Source: Winslowiella toletana
GTDB taxonomy: Bacteria; Pseudomonadota; Gammaproteobacteria; Enterobacterales; Enterobacteriaceae
Length of the DNA stretch: 64,000 nucleotides
Assembly (NCBI RefSeq): GCF_032164335.1
Contig: NZ_CP134152.1
Location: 1,798,001-1,862,000 of the forward strand
Reading direction: 5' to 3'
The stretch's first letter is position 1. Each line of letters begins with the position of its first letter. The notes beneath the pieces were generated by a model. It worked only from the letters and a program-made list of their open reading frames with translations, did no database searches and was not told the DNA's origin. Below are positions 39,051-47,754 of the stretch, piece after piece. The position numbers were made by a program, and so were the translations under genes.

Positions 39051-39586
39051 CGTTTACCAGGTCAGGAAAGAATTTTCTAATAATAAAAAAGAATAACGCA
39101 CGGGCAACCAGCCAGTGTGAGCAGCATCACTCATTAACCGTCACTGCTATTGGTTATAATTGACGTCATCGAATTTAACTGTATGTTATACATGGCTTTT
39201 ATTGAAATTTTTCTCATCGGATTTAACTTGAGTAACCAAATGTAAAATTATGTTCCAATAATAAGATCAAAAATATTGAATATTCTTCAGAAAAATCCTA
39301 TTCTAAAAAGATGCAGATTAAAGACAACAATTCGGCCAAAACCTTTATGACGAAATTGTGACGTCAGCGAGCCACTAACATGCACCGCTTTTAATGATGT
39401 CCGACCAGATGCTCTAATTAGTGACAGAAAATTTATTAATCACTGTTTTTCACCAATGGATTAGTATCAGCGCGCTGCAGATGGAATAAGTTAAATTGAC
39501 GGAATATATTTATTTTTTTGTAATTGTATTTGCAATTAACAATTATAACCGCGGCGCGAATTAACATCACGACTGGTGAGGGTTTC
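39051..39586. other. AT-rich region upstream of sdiA
   Basis: 536 bases with no gene, strongly AT-rich compared with its neighbours. The final part contains TTGACG at 39496-39501, which could be a -35 element, and GGTGAGGG at 39575-39582 as the sdiA ribosome site. Nothing else was recognised. Confidence 0.5.
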
Positions 39587-40309
39587 ATGATATCCGAAAA
39601 CTATTTCAGCTGGCGCAAAGAGCTGTTTGCTCTTTTCCAGTCCGCTACTGAAACAGGCCAGTTAATCAAAATTGCTCAGCAGCAGGCTGAGAGTTTAGGC
39701 TATGACTATTTCACTTTTCTGATTCAGCATCCGGTGCCTTTTACCCGGCCCAAAACCTGGTTCTTCACCACTTATCCGGAATTCTGGTTAGAGCATTATC
39801 AAAAAGAAAACTTTCTACAAATCGATCCGATCGTTGCCATGCGCCAGTTGCCCGGGCATACCGTTCAATGGCGTGACGAGCTGTTTATCGGCTGCGAAAA
39901 GCTGTGGGGTGATGCGCAGGATGCCGGTCTGATATCGGGATATTCCTGCTCGGTGATGGGAGCGAACAGGATTACCGGCATACTGTCGTTATCCTCCCGC
40001 AGTGGAATACCTCATCGTGACACCAGCCTGGTGTTTGAAATGAAACTGCAATATCTGGCTGAAGTGTATCTGGCGACGCTGGAACGACTCAACGACCCGA
40101 CGGTATCCGTTATCGATATTGGCTTTAGCCGGCGCGAGCTGGAAATAGTGAAATGGACTGCTGAAGGAAAGACAGCCTCTGAGATATCGCTGATTTTATC
40201 TATCTCTGAACACACGGTTAATTTTCATCAGAAAAATATGCAAAAACGATTTAATACCGCGAATAAAACGCAAATTGCCTGCTATGCCGCGGCAATTGGT
40301 TTGCTGTGA
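39587..40309 (+). CDS. sdiA: LuxR-family quorum-sensing regulator SdiA
   Basis: A 240-residue LuxR-type acyl-homoserine-lactone receptor. The autoinducer domain begins ENYFSWRKELFALF and contains HPVPFTRPK, then IDPIVAMRQ with the ligand-contacting Asp. The C-terminal GerE helix-turn-helix is in FSRRELEIVKWTAEGKTASE and ISEHTVNFHQKNMQKR, almost as in E. coli SdiA. The ATG at 39587 gives the E. coli length (240). It lies in the conserved sdiA-yecF-uvrY-uvrC locus, but here a luxI gene follows directly, so it is not an orphan receptor. Confidence 0.93.
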   Translation: MISENYFSWRKELFALFQSATETGQLIKIAQQQAESLGYDYFTFLIQHPVPFTRPKTWFFTTYPEFWLEHYQKENFLQIDPIVAMRQLPGHTVQWRDELFIGCEKLWGDAQDAGLISGYSCSVMGANRITGILSLSSRSGIPHRDTSLVFEMKLQYLAEVYLATLERLNDPTVSVIDIGFSRRELEIVKWTAEGKTASEISLILSISEHTVNFHQKNMQKRFNTANKTQIACYAAAIGLL

Positions 40310-40318
40310 AGTTATTGC

Positions 40319-40338
40319 AACTACCAGAACTGGTAGTT
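40319..40338. promoter_or_regulatory. lux box upstream of the LuxI gene
   Basis: AACTACCAGAACTGGTAGTT has perfect 9-base arms (AACTACCAG/CTGGTAGTT) around AA and closely resembles lux/las-type boxes (CTACCAG-N2-CTGGTAG core). It begins 10 bases after the sdiA stop and ends 98 bases before luxI, suiting autoinduction by SdiA. Confidence 0.88.
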
Positions 40339-40359
40339 CCATATCATTAATCGGTTGTC

Positions 40360-40377
40360 TACCCTGCGCGCAGGGTA
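40360..40377. repeat. 18-bp perfect palindrome in the luxI leader
   Basis: TACCCTGCGCGCAGGGTA is self-complementary end to end and lies 21 bases downstream of the lux box and 59 bases before luxI. It could be a second operator or an mRNA hairpin. No T-run follows. Confidence 0.75.
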
Positions 40378-40436
40378 ACAAACCTGCCAGACCGCGATGG
40401 CGCGGCAATAATCATGGAATGCGACAGGTGACAATA

Positions 40437-41045
40437 ATGAAGATTATTCAGACCCAACTTAAAGATATGCCATCCTCGTTATTAGCGGAATTGGGAAGTT
40501 ACCGTTACAACGTTTTTGCGCGCGGTGAGGGCTGGTCGATCCCCTCGCGGCTGAGCACGCCGGGCCAGGAGTATGATCGTTTTGACCGTTCAGATGTTAC
40601 CTGGCTGATCGCCTGGAGCCAAAATCATGGCATTTGTGGTTGCGCGCGCCTGATGAAGTGGCCAGAAAGTGATCATCCTCAAGGTGCTTCATTGGCGGTT
40701 GATCGGCATATTACCTGGGAGATGTCGCGTTTTTCTGCGCGTCTGGATATCGACAATGAGCTGCCGCTGAAAATTCTCTGGCATGCATTGCGGATGGCGA
40801 AACAGGCTGGTATTCAGTATGTCGCCAGTGCCGCGACGCCGATGATGGAAAAAATGTTTGAACGTCACCAGATTATTTTTGAACCCTTAACGCCAGGATT
40901 GATCCAGTCGGAAGATAATCTGTTTGCGGTGAGACTGGCGGTCAGGCAACCGGCGCTGGTGGAAAAGTTTCAGGGATCGCGCCATTTCAGCCCGGAGGAG
41001 GTGTTGCCTTCGTTGGCGATGTCAGTTAACTGGGACGCCGGCTGA
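40437..41045 (+). CDS. LuxI-family acyl-homoserine-lactone synthase
   Basis: A 202-residue autoinducer synthase making an acyl-homoserine lactone from SAM and acyl-ACP. The invariant LuxI residues are present: Arg23, Phe27, Trp33, Glu45, Asp47, Asp50, Arg71, Glu95 and Arg98 (YRYNVFARGEGW, EYDRFD, CARL, WEMSRF). The start is set at MKIIQTQLKD with an AGGTGA ribosome site; the longer frame from 40275 crosses the lux box. It is probably the partner of SdiA, of the PhzI/ExpI type. Acyl chain length cannot be read from the sequence. Confidence 0.92.
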   Translation: MKIIQTQLKDMPSSLLAELGSYRYNVFARGEGWSIPSRLSTPGQEYDRFDRSDVTWLIAWSQNHGICGCARLMKWPESDHPQGASLAVDRHITWEMSRFSARLDIDNELPLKILWHALRMAKQAGIQYVASAATPMMEKMFERHQIIFEPLTPGLIQSEDNLFAVRLAVRQPALVEKFQGSRHFSPEEVLPSLAMSVNWDAG

Positions 41046-41190
41046 TCGCGTCTGTCGTCCAGACACAGACATCATCCAATAGTGCGTTGCTATAAAAGCC
41101 CATTGCTTCTTTCTGTCTACCCTAAAGATAACACGTTGGGTTAATTCAGCTGGAAAATCAATGGGCTTACAAACTAAAGCAGTAAAACGC

Positions 41191-41415
41191 TTACTGACGG
41201 TAAGCGAACTTGATCTGTTTGATGGTATTACTGAAAACGTCCGCCTGCTGCTGGTCTTCCAGCTGCGCGATAAACCTTTCCATATTGATAATCACTTTAC
41301 CGGCGTCTGCCTGACCCATGCCTTTCAGCATCAGAGTGACCATCGCCTTAAGACAGGCCACTTCATTGGCCAGCGCCTGAGTTTCTTCAGAGGTAGTAAA
41401 GTCAATCTGACTCAT
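41191..41415 (-). CDS. yecF: YecF (DUF2594) small protein
   Basis: A 74-residue protein matching E. coli YecF ([28 protein letters not shown] end). Function is unknown. It lies between sdiA and uvrY, as in E. coli. The start at 41415 has an AAGGAGA ribosome site; an upstream extension to 41520 is not supported. Confidence 0.93.
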   Translation of the reverse strand: MSQIDFTTSEETQALANEVACLKAMVTLMLKGMGQADAGKVIINMERFIAQLEDQQQADVFSNTIKQIKFAYRQ

Positions 41416-41921
41416 TGATGTCTCCTTGATAAGATTAATCCCCCACATATCGCTTGCGTTATGTGAATAAAAAAAGTGCTGTAAGTATATCACAACTCGT
41501 CCGGCCGCTAATGGCTGCAAGAGGAAACGCAGCGGATGAGCACGCCAGCCAGTTCAATGAAAGATAAACATTAACCAGAGATTTTACTGCCTGACGGCAA
41601 TTTTCTGCTCGACGAGGAGGTAATTGACAGCTAATGATTGATAACAGATGTTACTAATTTAACTCGTTGAATTGTCATGTTTTGTCATTTTATGTGGCGC
41701 GACTGCCGCAACATTAAATTAGCTATATGCATAATTAACCGCACGTTACCTTAAAAAAAATATAACTTTTTAATCTCAATTATTTCTTCATGTAAATAGT
41801 ATCGTTCAGCGGCCTCAGCCATATGATTTGTGTTCATTCCTGAACGAAAAAAGAGTAACATTACCCTCTAAATTTGCCGGTTTACTTTATTCCACCTTCG
41901 ACTTTTCTGGAGAGATCTCTT
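41416..41921. other. AT-rich leader region upstream of uvrY
   Basis: 506 bases without a gene between divergent yecF and uvrY. AT-rich from about 41630 on. GGAGAGATC at 41909-41917 is the uvrY ribosome site. No operator was recognised. Confidence 0.5.
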
Positions 41922-42581
41922 TTGATCAGCGTTCTTCTTGTAGATGACCACGAACTGGTACGCGCAGGGATTCGTCGCATACTGGAAGATATCAAAGGCA
42001 TTCTGGTTGCCGGGGAAGCAAGCTGCGGCGAGGATGCGGTTAAGTGGTGTCGTGCGAACAACGTTGATGTCGTGCTGATGGATATGAACATGCCGGGTAT
42101 CGGCGGGCTGGAAGCCACACGTAAGATCGTGCGCTTTAATCCCGATATTAAAATAATCATGCTCACCATTCACACAGAAAATCCGTTGCCGGCTAAAGTG
42201 ATGCAGGCGGGAGCCGCTGGCTACCTGAGCAAAGGTGCGGCACCGCAGGAAGTGATCAGTGCAATTCGTTCAGTTAATTCGGGCCAGCGCTATATCGCTT
42301 CTGATATCGCGCAGCAAATGGCGCTCAGCCAGATCGAACCACAAAAAGCAGAATCACCGTTCAGCTGTTTGTCGGAGCGCGAATTACAGATTATGCTGAT
42401 GATTACCAAAGGGCAGAAGGTGACCGAGATTTCGGAGCAGCTTAATCTCAGCCCCAAGACGGTTAACAGCTATCGTTATCGCATGTTCAGCAAGCTGAAT
42501 ATCAGCGGTGACGTAGAGTTAACGCACTTAGCCATTCGTCACGGCATGTTTAATGCGGAGTCGTTGATAAGCAGTGAGTAG
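41922..42581 (+). CDS. uvrY: Response regulator UvrY (GacA/SirA/ExpA)
   Basis: A 219-residue NarL/FixJ-type response regulator, partner of BarA, which activates the Csr small RNAs and so controls carbon storage, motility and virulence traits. The receiver domain has the acid pocket DD at 8-9, phosphorylation site Asp54 in LMDMNMPG and a conserved Lys in YLSKGAAP. The C-terminal HTH is in [23 protein letters not shown] at 41922 ([10 protein letters not shown]) is the start matching E. coli; the longer frame has no support. It overlaps uvrC by 8 bases. Confidence 0.95.
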   Translation: MISVLLVDDHELVRAGIRRILEDIKGILVAGEASCGEDAVKWCRANNVDVVLMDMNMPGIGGLEATRKIVRFNPDIKIIMLTIHTENPLPAKVMQAGAAGYLSKGAAPQEVISAIRSVNSGQRYIASDIAQQMALSQIEPQKAESPFSCLSERELQIMLMITKGQKVTEISEQLNLSPKTVNSYRYRMFSKLNISGDVELTHLAIRHGMFNAESLISSE

Positions 42582-44409
42582 TGAAGCGTTTGACGCAACA
42601 TCTTTCCTGAAGACCGTAACCAGCCAGCCGGGCGTCTATCGGATGTACGATGCTGGTGGTACGGTTATCTATGTGGGTAAAGCCAAAGATCTGAAAAAGC
42701 GCTTATCCAGCTATTTTCGCAGCAATGTTGGCAGTCGCAAAACCGAAGTGCTGGTCAGTAACATCCGGCAGATTGACGTGACCGTTACTCATACTGAAAC
42801 CGAAGCGTTGCTGCTTGAACATAATTACATCAAGCTGTATCAGCCGCGCTACAACGTGCTGCTGCGTGATGATAAATCCTATCCTTATATTTTCCTGAGC
42901 GCGGACACGCATCCGCGTCTGGCGTCTCACCGTGGCGCCAAACACGCCAAAGGCGAGTACTTCGGACCTTTTCCAAATGGTTACGCGGTACGTGAGACGC
43001 TGGCGCTGCTGCAAAAAGTCTTTCCGGTACGGCAATGTGAAAACAGTGTCTATCGCAACCGCTCGCGTCCCTGCCTGCAATACCAGATTGGACGCTGTCT
43101 CGGGCCGTGTGTCGCCGGACTGGTCAGCGATGAAGAGTATGCGCAGCAGATTGACTATGTGCGGCTGTTTCTCGCCGGTAAAGACGACCAGGTGCTCAAT
43201 CAGCTGGTCAGCCGCATGGAACAGGCCAGCATTGGGCTAAGGTTTGAGGAGGCTGCACGCCTGCGCGATCAAATTCAGGCGGTGCGCCGCGTCACTGAGA
43301 AGCAGTTTGTTTCCAATCAGGGTGACGATCTGGATGTGATTGGTGTCTCTTTTGATTCTGGTATGGCCTGCCTGCACGTGCTGTTTATTCGTCAGGGTAA
43401 AGTACTGGGCAGCCGCAGTTATTTCCCAAAAGTGCCGGGCGGCACCGATCTGGCGGAAGTGGTGCAGACCTTTGTCGGACAGTTTTATCTGCAAGGCAGT
43501 GAAGCACGTAGCTTGCCCTCAGAGATTCTGCTCGACTTCGCGCTACCCGAACGCCAGCTGCTGGCCGACTCGTTAACCGAGTTGGCGGGCCGTCGCGTCA
43601 ATATCCAGAGCAAACCGCGTGGCGATCGCGCGCGTTACCTGAAACTGGCACGCACCAATGCCGCGACGGCGCTGGTCACGAAACTGGCGCAGCATTCGAC
43701 GATACATCAGCGTCTGGCGGCACTGGCTGAATTGCTAAAACTGCCGGCGATTAATCGCATGGAGTGTTTTGATATCAGCCATACCATGGGTGAGCAAACC
43801 ATCGCTTCCTGTGTGGTGTTTGACAGCAATGGGCCGCTGCGAGCGGAATATCGGCGTTATAATATCAGCGGTATTACTCCCGGCGATGATTATGCGGCAA
43901 TGAACCAGGTGCTGCGACGTCGTTACGGTAAGGCGCTGGAAGAGAATAAAATCCCGGATGTAGTGTTAATCGATGGCGGCAAAGGGCAGCTGTCGCAGGC
44001 GAAAAGCGTCTTTGCTGAACTGGACGTGCCGTGGGATAAAAATCGACCGATATTATTAGGCGTGGCGAAAGGGACCGATCGTAAGGCAGGACTGGAAACG
44101 CTGTTTTTTGAACCAGAAGGTGAAGGTTTTTCTCTGCCGCCGGACTCTCCGGCGTTACATGTGATTCAACATATTCGTGACGACTCTCACAATCATGCAA
44201 TTACGGGACATCGTAATAAAAGGGCGAAAGTGAAGAACACCAGCGCGCTGGAATTGATTGAAGGAATCGGCCCGAAGCGCCGCCAGCAGCTACTTAAGTA
44301 CATGGGTGGACTGCAACCGCTGATGGCGGCAACAGTGGATGAAATTGCCAAAGTACCGGGCATTTCACATGCCCTCGCGGAAAAAATATTCTATTCGCTG
44401 AAACACTAG
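42574..44409 (+). CDS. uvrC: Excinuclease ABC subunit C
   Basis: A 611-residue UvrC (E. coli 610), which makes both incisions in nucleotide excision repair. The GIY-YIG domain ([20 protein letters not shown]) is at about 19-38. The UVR (UvrB-binding) motif is around 205-240. The RNase H-like domain has [11 protein letters not shown], and tandem helix-hairpin-helix motifs close the protein ([18 protein letters not shown]). The GTG start overlaps uvrY, indicating coupling. Confidence 0.97.
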   Translation: MSSEAFDATSFLKTVTSQPGVYRMYDAGGTVIYVGKAKDLKKRLSSYFRSNVGSRKTEVLVSNIRQIDVTVTHTETEALLLEHNYIKLYQPRYNVLLRDDKSYPYIFLSADTHPRLASHRGAKHAKGEYFGPFPNGYAVRETLALLQKVFPVRQCENSVYRNRSRPCLQYQIGRCLGPCVAGLVSDEEYAQQIDYVRLFLAGKDDQVLNQLVSRMEQASIGLRFEEAARLRDQIQAVRRVTEKQFVSNQGDDLDVIGVSFDSGMACLHVLFIRQGKVLGSRSYFPKVPGGTDLAEVVQTFVGQFYLQGSEARSLPSEILLDFALPERQLLADSLTELAGRRVNIQSKPRGDRARYLKLARTNAATALVTKLAQHSTIHQRLAALAELLKLPAINRMECFDISHTMGEQTIASCVVFDSNGPLRAEYRRYNISGITPGDDYAAMNQVLRRRYGKALEENKIPDVVLIDGGKGQLSQAKSVFAELDVPWDKNRPILLGVAKGTDRKAGLETLFFEPEGEGFSLPPDSPALHVIQHIRDDSHNHAITGHRNKRAKVKNTSALELIEGIGPKRRQQLLKYMGGLQPLMAATVDEIAKVPGISHALAEKIFYSLKH

Positions 44410-44480
44410 CATTGAATACCGGGGTGCAATGTAGGAACATACGGGTAAATCCTACTTCGGCCAGACAGTTACCGTAGCAT

Positions 44481-45029
44481 ATGCAATTTAATATTCCGAC
44501 GTGGCTCACCCTGTTTCGTGTCATTCTTATCCCGTTCTTTGTGCTGGCATTTTATCTGCCATTTCATTGGGCGCCCCTGGCCTGCGCGCTGATTTTCATC
44601 GTCGCGGCCGTAACCGACTGGTTTGATGGCTTCCTGGCTCGACGCTGGAAGCAGACCACGCGCTTTGGTGCCTTCCTCGATCCGGTCGCGGATAAAGTGA
44701 TGGTGGCAATGGCGCTGGTGCTGGTTGCCGAACATTTTCACTCCTGGTGGATCACCTTACCGGCTGCAACCATGATTGCTCGCGAAATCATTATCTCGGC
44801 GTTACGCGAGTGGATGGCGGAAATCGGCAAACGCAGCAGCGTGGCAGTATCCTGGATAGGCAAAGTGAAAACCACTGCACAGATGCTGGCGCTGTTCGCG
44901 CTGTTATGGCGTCCGGACAGTATGGTAGAAGGCGTTGGCGTGGTTGCACTGTACATTGCAGCGGTGCTGACGTTCTGGTCTATGTTCCAGTATTTAAGCG
45001 CAGCACGTGGCGATTTGTTTGAACGTTGA
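44481..45029 (+). CDS. pgsA: Phosphatidylglycerophosphate synthase PgsA
   Basis: A 182-residue inner-membrane enzyme joining CDP-diacylglycerol and glycerol-3-phosphate on the way to phosphatidylglycerol and cardiolipin. The CDP-alcohol phosphotransferase motif D-G-A-R-G-D-D is in [20 protein letters not shown] followed by LDPVADK. Several membrane segments flank it. It follows uvrC, as in E. coli, and precedes the glyW-cysT-leuZ tRNAs. Confidence 0.96.
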   Translation: MQFNIPTWLTLFRVILIPFFVLAFYLPFHWAPLACALIFIVAAVTDWFDGFLARRWKQTTRFGAFLDPVADKVMVAMALVLVAEHFHSWWITLPAATMIAREIIISALREWMAEIGKRSSVAVSWIGKVKTTAQMLALFALLWRPDSMVEGVGVVALYIAAVLTFWSMFQYLSAARGDLFER

Positions 45030-45180
45030 TCGATACGATTTAAAAAGCAGCAAACAGACACGAAGTGAGGATAATTTTATTGACTCATTTCTACAGGTCA
45101 GTAGAATGCAACGCATCGAACGGCAGCTCAGTCGCCAGAAGATAAATTAAATCAGCAGGTTCGGTTGTTTGCTGATGACT

Positions 45181-45256
<76 letters not shown>

Positions 45257-45313
45257 AATTTACGTTATCAGACCTTATCTGGTAACAGCCTGAAAAGGCT
45301 AAGCAAGAATTAA

Positions 45314-45387
45314 GGCGCGTTGGCAGAGTGGCCATGCAGCGGATTGCAAATCCGCCTACCTCGGTTCGACTCCGGGACGCGCCTCCA
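45314..45387 (+). tRNA. cysT: tRNA-Cys (GCA)
   Basis: A 74-base tRNA with encoded CCA. The anticodon stem-loop GCGGATTGCAAATCCGC gives GCA; acceptor GGCGCGT pairs with ACGCGCC. It is the middle gene of glyW-cysT-leuZ. Confidence 0.96.
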
Positions 45388-45398
45388 GTTTACACCTT

Positions 45399-45484
45399 GC
45401 CCGGGTGGTGAAATCGGTAGACACAAGGGATTTAAAATCCCTCGGCTTATGGCTGTGCGGGTTCAAGTCCCGCCCCGGGCACCA
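45399..45484 (+). tRNA. leuZ: tRNA-Leu (UAA)
   Basis: An 86-base class II tRNA with encoded CCA. AGGGATTTAAAATCCCT gives anticodon UAA; acceptor GCCCGGG pairs with CCCGGGC. It borders a prophage remnant, as tRNA 3' ends often do. Confidence 0.96.
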
Positions 45485-45531
45485 TATTGAAGTAAGTACT
45501 TTTAAATCACAGCGTTAAGCCATGATTTCAG

Positions 45532-45556
45532 AACCGCCGAAAGGCGGTTTTTTTGT
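45532..45556 (+). terminator. Terminator of the tRNA operon
   Basis: AACCGCC (45532-45538) pairs with GGCGGTT (45543-45549) with a following T-run (45548-45554). It lies 48 bases after leuZ. Confidence 0.88.
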
Positions 45557-45584
45557 GCCTGTCTCCCAGCCGAATCAACTCGAA

Positions 45585-45613
45585 TGACTACAAAATGACT
45601 ACATCGAGACTAC
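45585..45613. repeat. Three direct repeats at 11-bp spacing
   Basis: TGACTAC at 45585-45591, TGACTAC at 45596-45602 and AGACTAC at 45607-45613 start exactly 11 bases apart, i.e. on one face of the helix. Next to leuZ and in an integrase-bearing element these may be arm-type integrase binding sites. Confidence 0.7.
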
Positions 45614-45679
45614 GGTGGATTTTGGGCATTAAAAAAAACCACCGAAGTGGGTCTGTAGGATAGGGCGCGGGTTAGGTTT

Positions 45680-45898
45680 CTAAAGCCACATCAGTTGCTG
45701 ATTATCTCTGCCCGGATGAGGTGGCGCTTTATTAATGGCACCGGGTTACATAATTATTCCAGTAATGGTTTCATGTGATTTAAATGTGCAGCCACAATTA
45801 ATATTCTGGCACTGGTGATAGCGCTATTTTGTTTCTTAAGATAAATAGCGGCTCGATCTGGCATGAGTAGCATTCTGGCAAAGCGGGCAGTACATCAT
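45680..45898 (-). pseudogene. ogr: ogr/Delta-type zinc-finger late-gene activator with three in-frame stops
   Basis: The minus-strand frame is full family length (72 codons plus stop) and begins with YCPLCQNATHARSSRY. It continues RYHQCQNINCGCTF and ends QQLMWL, close to phage P2 Ogr. The Zn-binding Cys pattern is kept (Cys4, Cys7, Cys30, Cys35). Codons 21 (TAA), 25 (TAG) and 51 (TAA) are stops; these positions in Ogr are acidic, Glu and Lys, so each stop is about one substitution from a sense codon. There is no frameshift. In P2, Ogr turns on late genes with the host RNA polymerase alpha subunit. The gene is dead unless stops are read through. Confidence 0.88.
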
Positions 45899-45990
45899 CT
45901 TATAAGTACCTGTTTTAGAGTCGATTCAACTATGTGCAATTTACATTTCAAAATTGAATTTATCGGCGCTATTTTATTGGAAAAGTTGAA

Positions 45991-46563
45991 ATGAAATTCA
46001 TCGGCGGGCAGGTGGTTGTTGATAGGTTATTGAAAGCATACGGTTTTTCAACTCAGCGAGAGCTGGTTGAAAAGATTGGTGTGGGGCAGGGAACCGTAAG
46101 TACCTGGATCAGACGTGAATACTTTCCTGGCGAGGCGGTTGTGCAATGTGCTCTTGATACAGGCGTATCCCTAGAGTGGTTGGTGACGGGGAAAGGTGAG
46201 CTATCTATGCCTGATGCTGGTGACAATAGCGCTACGACAGAACTCCGCATTCCGCTGCATATTCTTGATGACGGTCAGCTGCTGCCCGCGCAGACAGTTT
46301 CTCTTGATCGCTCCTTGTTGCCTGAGGGAATTAACCAACCAGAGGTTGTTCGTTCTCGTACAGAAAACTGTAGCTATATAGTTGAAAAAGAATTTGTGAA
46401 AGCAGTAGATGGAGCCTGGATTATTCAACGATCTGATGTGTTTGATTATAAAAATATACAGAGAATACCGGGTAACTTGTGGCGAATTGATGGCATTGAT
46501 TGGCCGCACGACGAAATTGAATTGATTGGAAAAGTTGTTGGTTTTATTAAATACAACAGCTGA
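45991..46563 (+). CDS. Phage CI-type repressor (P2/186 family)
   Basis: A 190-residue repressor. The N-terminal helix-turn-helix domain (VVVDRLLKAYGFSTQRELVE to about residue 65, WLVTGKGEL) is of the phage CI HTH family, and the C-terminal domain resembles the 186 CI oligomerisation domain (PGNLWRIDG, IGKVVGFIKY). Phage 186 CI is 192 residues. It lacks an obvious Ser-Lys self-cleavage domain, consistent with non-cleavable 186-type repressors. It is intact, so it could still confer immunity to related phages. Confidence 0.85.
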   Translation: MKFIGGQVVVDRLLKAYGFSTQRELVEKIGVGQGTVSTWIRREYFPGEAVVQCALDTGVSLEWLVTGKGELSMPDAGDNSATTELRIPLHILDDGQLLPAQTVSLDRSLLPEGINQPEVVRSRTENCSYIVEKEFVKAVDGAWIIQRSDVFDYKNIQRIPGNLWRIDGIDWPHDEIELIGKVVGFIKYNS

Positions 46564-46573
46564 CTTGCGGTTG

Positions 46574-46639
46574 CTATGAGTAAGAGCTGGCACCGCCAAA
46601 GCCATTCAGGTCGCAAAATAATCGATTAATGGTGGTCAT
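46574..46639 (-). CDS. Possible SOS-controlled 21-codon ORF
   Basis: A minus-strand ORF, MTTINRLFCDLNGFGGASS followed by Tyr-Ser, has a GGAGAG ribosome site four to five bases before its ATG and a perfect LexA box 31 bases further upstream. It sits between cI and int. I do not recognise it; it may be the start of a longer SOS gene that has been cut, or a chance ORF. Confidence 0.3.
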   Translation of the reverse strand: MTTINRLFCDLNGFGGASSYS

Positions 46640-46669
46640 GTGTACTCTCCAAAAATCAAACACTGACCA

Positions 46670-46685
46670 CTGTTTTTATATACAG
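46670..46685. promoter_or_regulatory. LexA box in the prophage remnant
   Basis: CTGTTTTTATATACAG fits CTGT-N8-ACAG exactly; on the minus strand it reads CTGTATATAAAAACAG, as in the E. coli umuDC box. It lies between the divergent 21-codon ORF and the integrase gene (38 bases before the int ATG), so it could control either. Confidence 0.82.
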
Positions 46686-46722
46686 CATTAAGTATCTCAA
46701 TGAGTTATCAGTGAGATAGATT

Positions 46723-47754
46723 ATGTCTGTACGTAAAGCGGAAAACGGCAAATGGGTATGTGATTTTTATTCTGATGGTCGTGGCAGTAAGCGCATTCGG
46801 AAAACCTTTGTCACACGCGGTGAGGCTTTACGCTTTGAGCGAGAACAGCTGGCTAAAGTGGGTGTTGATACCGTTGATACAGTAAATGCCGAAGCACAAA
46901 CTGTACGGCTTAGCGAGCTTGTGACTGACTGGTATGAACTGCATGGACGAACCCTTAATGACGGGGAGGCGAGGTTGCAAAAGTTAAAGTCACTGTGTAG
47001 CCATCTGGGTGATCCCGATGCTTCCTTACTTTATCAGGAAATGTTTGCGGGTTATCGTAAGCAGCGTCTGGTGGGGGAGTTTACACCGAAGCCTAAAACT
47101 GGCCTCAAGAAGCTACCGAAGGAATCCACGGTTAACCGCGAACATGCATACCTTCGCGCGGTTTTTAATGAGCTGAAAAGGTTAGGGCGCTGGGAAAGTG
47201 AAAACCCTTTAAAGGGCGTTCGTCTGTTTCGCGAAAGTGAAAACGAACTGGCATTTCTCTATGAGGACGATATTAAACGACTGTTGCAGGAGTGCGATGC
47301 CTCCTCTAATAAAGATCTTGGCGTCATTGTTCGTATCTGTCTTGCGACCGGCGCACGCTGGAGCGAAGCCGAGCAGCTAAGGCAGTCGCAAGTGATGCCG
47401 TTCCACATCACTTATACCAATACGAAAAGTAAAAAGAATCGCACCATTCCGATATCAAAAGAGCTTTATTCGCTAATTCCCAAGCGCCGTGGGCGCTTGT
47501 TTGAAAATGCTTATGATGCGTTCAGCTTTGCCATAGAAAGAGCAAAGATTGAATTGCCGGATGGACAGCGCACACACGCGTTGAGGCATACTTTTGCCAG
47601 CCATTTTATGATGAATGGTGGCAATATATTGGTGTTGCTACAGATCTTAGGGCATTCAACGATACAGATGACGATGCGGTATAGCCACTTTTCGCCGGAG
47701 CATTTAGAAGCGGCTATACAGCTTAATCCTTATGATAGGATACTATTAAAATGA
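46723..47754 (+). CDS. int: Tyrosine-recombinase integrase (P2-like)
   Basis: A 343-residue phage integrase. The catalytic residues are visible: Arg in LATGARWSEAEQL, His-x-x-Arg in THALRHTFASHF, His in LQILGHSTIQMT and nucleophile Tyr in MRYSHFSPEH. The N-terminal arm-binding domain (MSVRKAENGKWVCDFYSDG) is the P2 type. It looks intact. Its stop overlaps the next gene start (ATGA). It follows cI on the same strand, as C-int in P2-family phages. Confidence 0.93.
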   Translation: MSVRKAENGKWVCDFYSDGRGSKRIRKTFVTRGEALRFEREQLAKVGVDTVDTVNAEAQTVRLSELVTDWYELHGRTLNDGEARLQKLKSLCSHLGDPDASLLYQEMFAGYRKQRLVGEFTPKPKTGLKKLPKESTVNREHAYLRAVFNELKRLGRWESENPLKGVRLFRESENELAFLYEDDIKRLLQECDASSNKDLGVIVRICLATGARWSEAEQLRQSQVMPFHITYTNTKSKKNRTIPISKELYSLIPKRRGRLFENAYDAFSFAIERAKIELPDGQRTHALRHTFASHFMMNGGNILVLLQILGHSTIQMTMRYSHFSPEHLEAAIQLNPYDRILLK

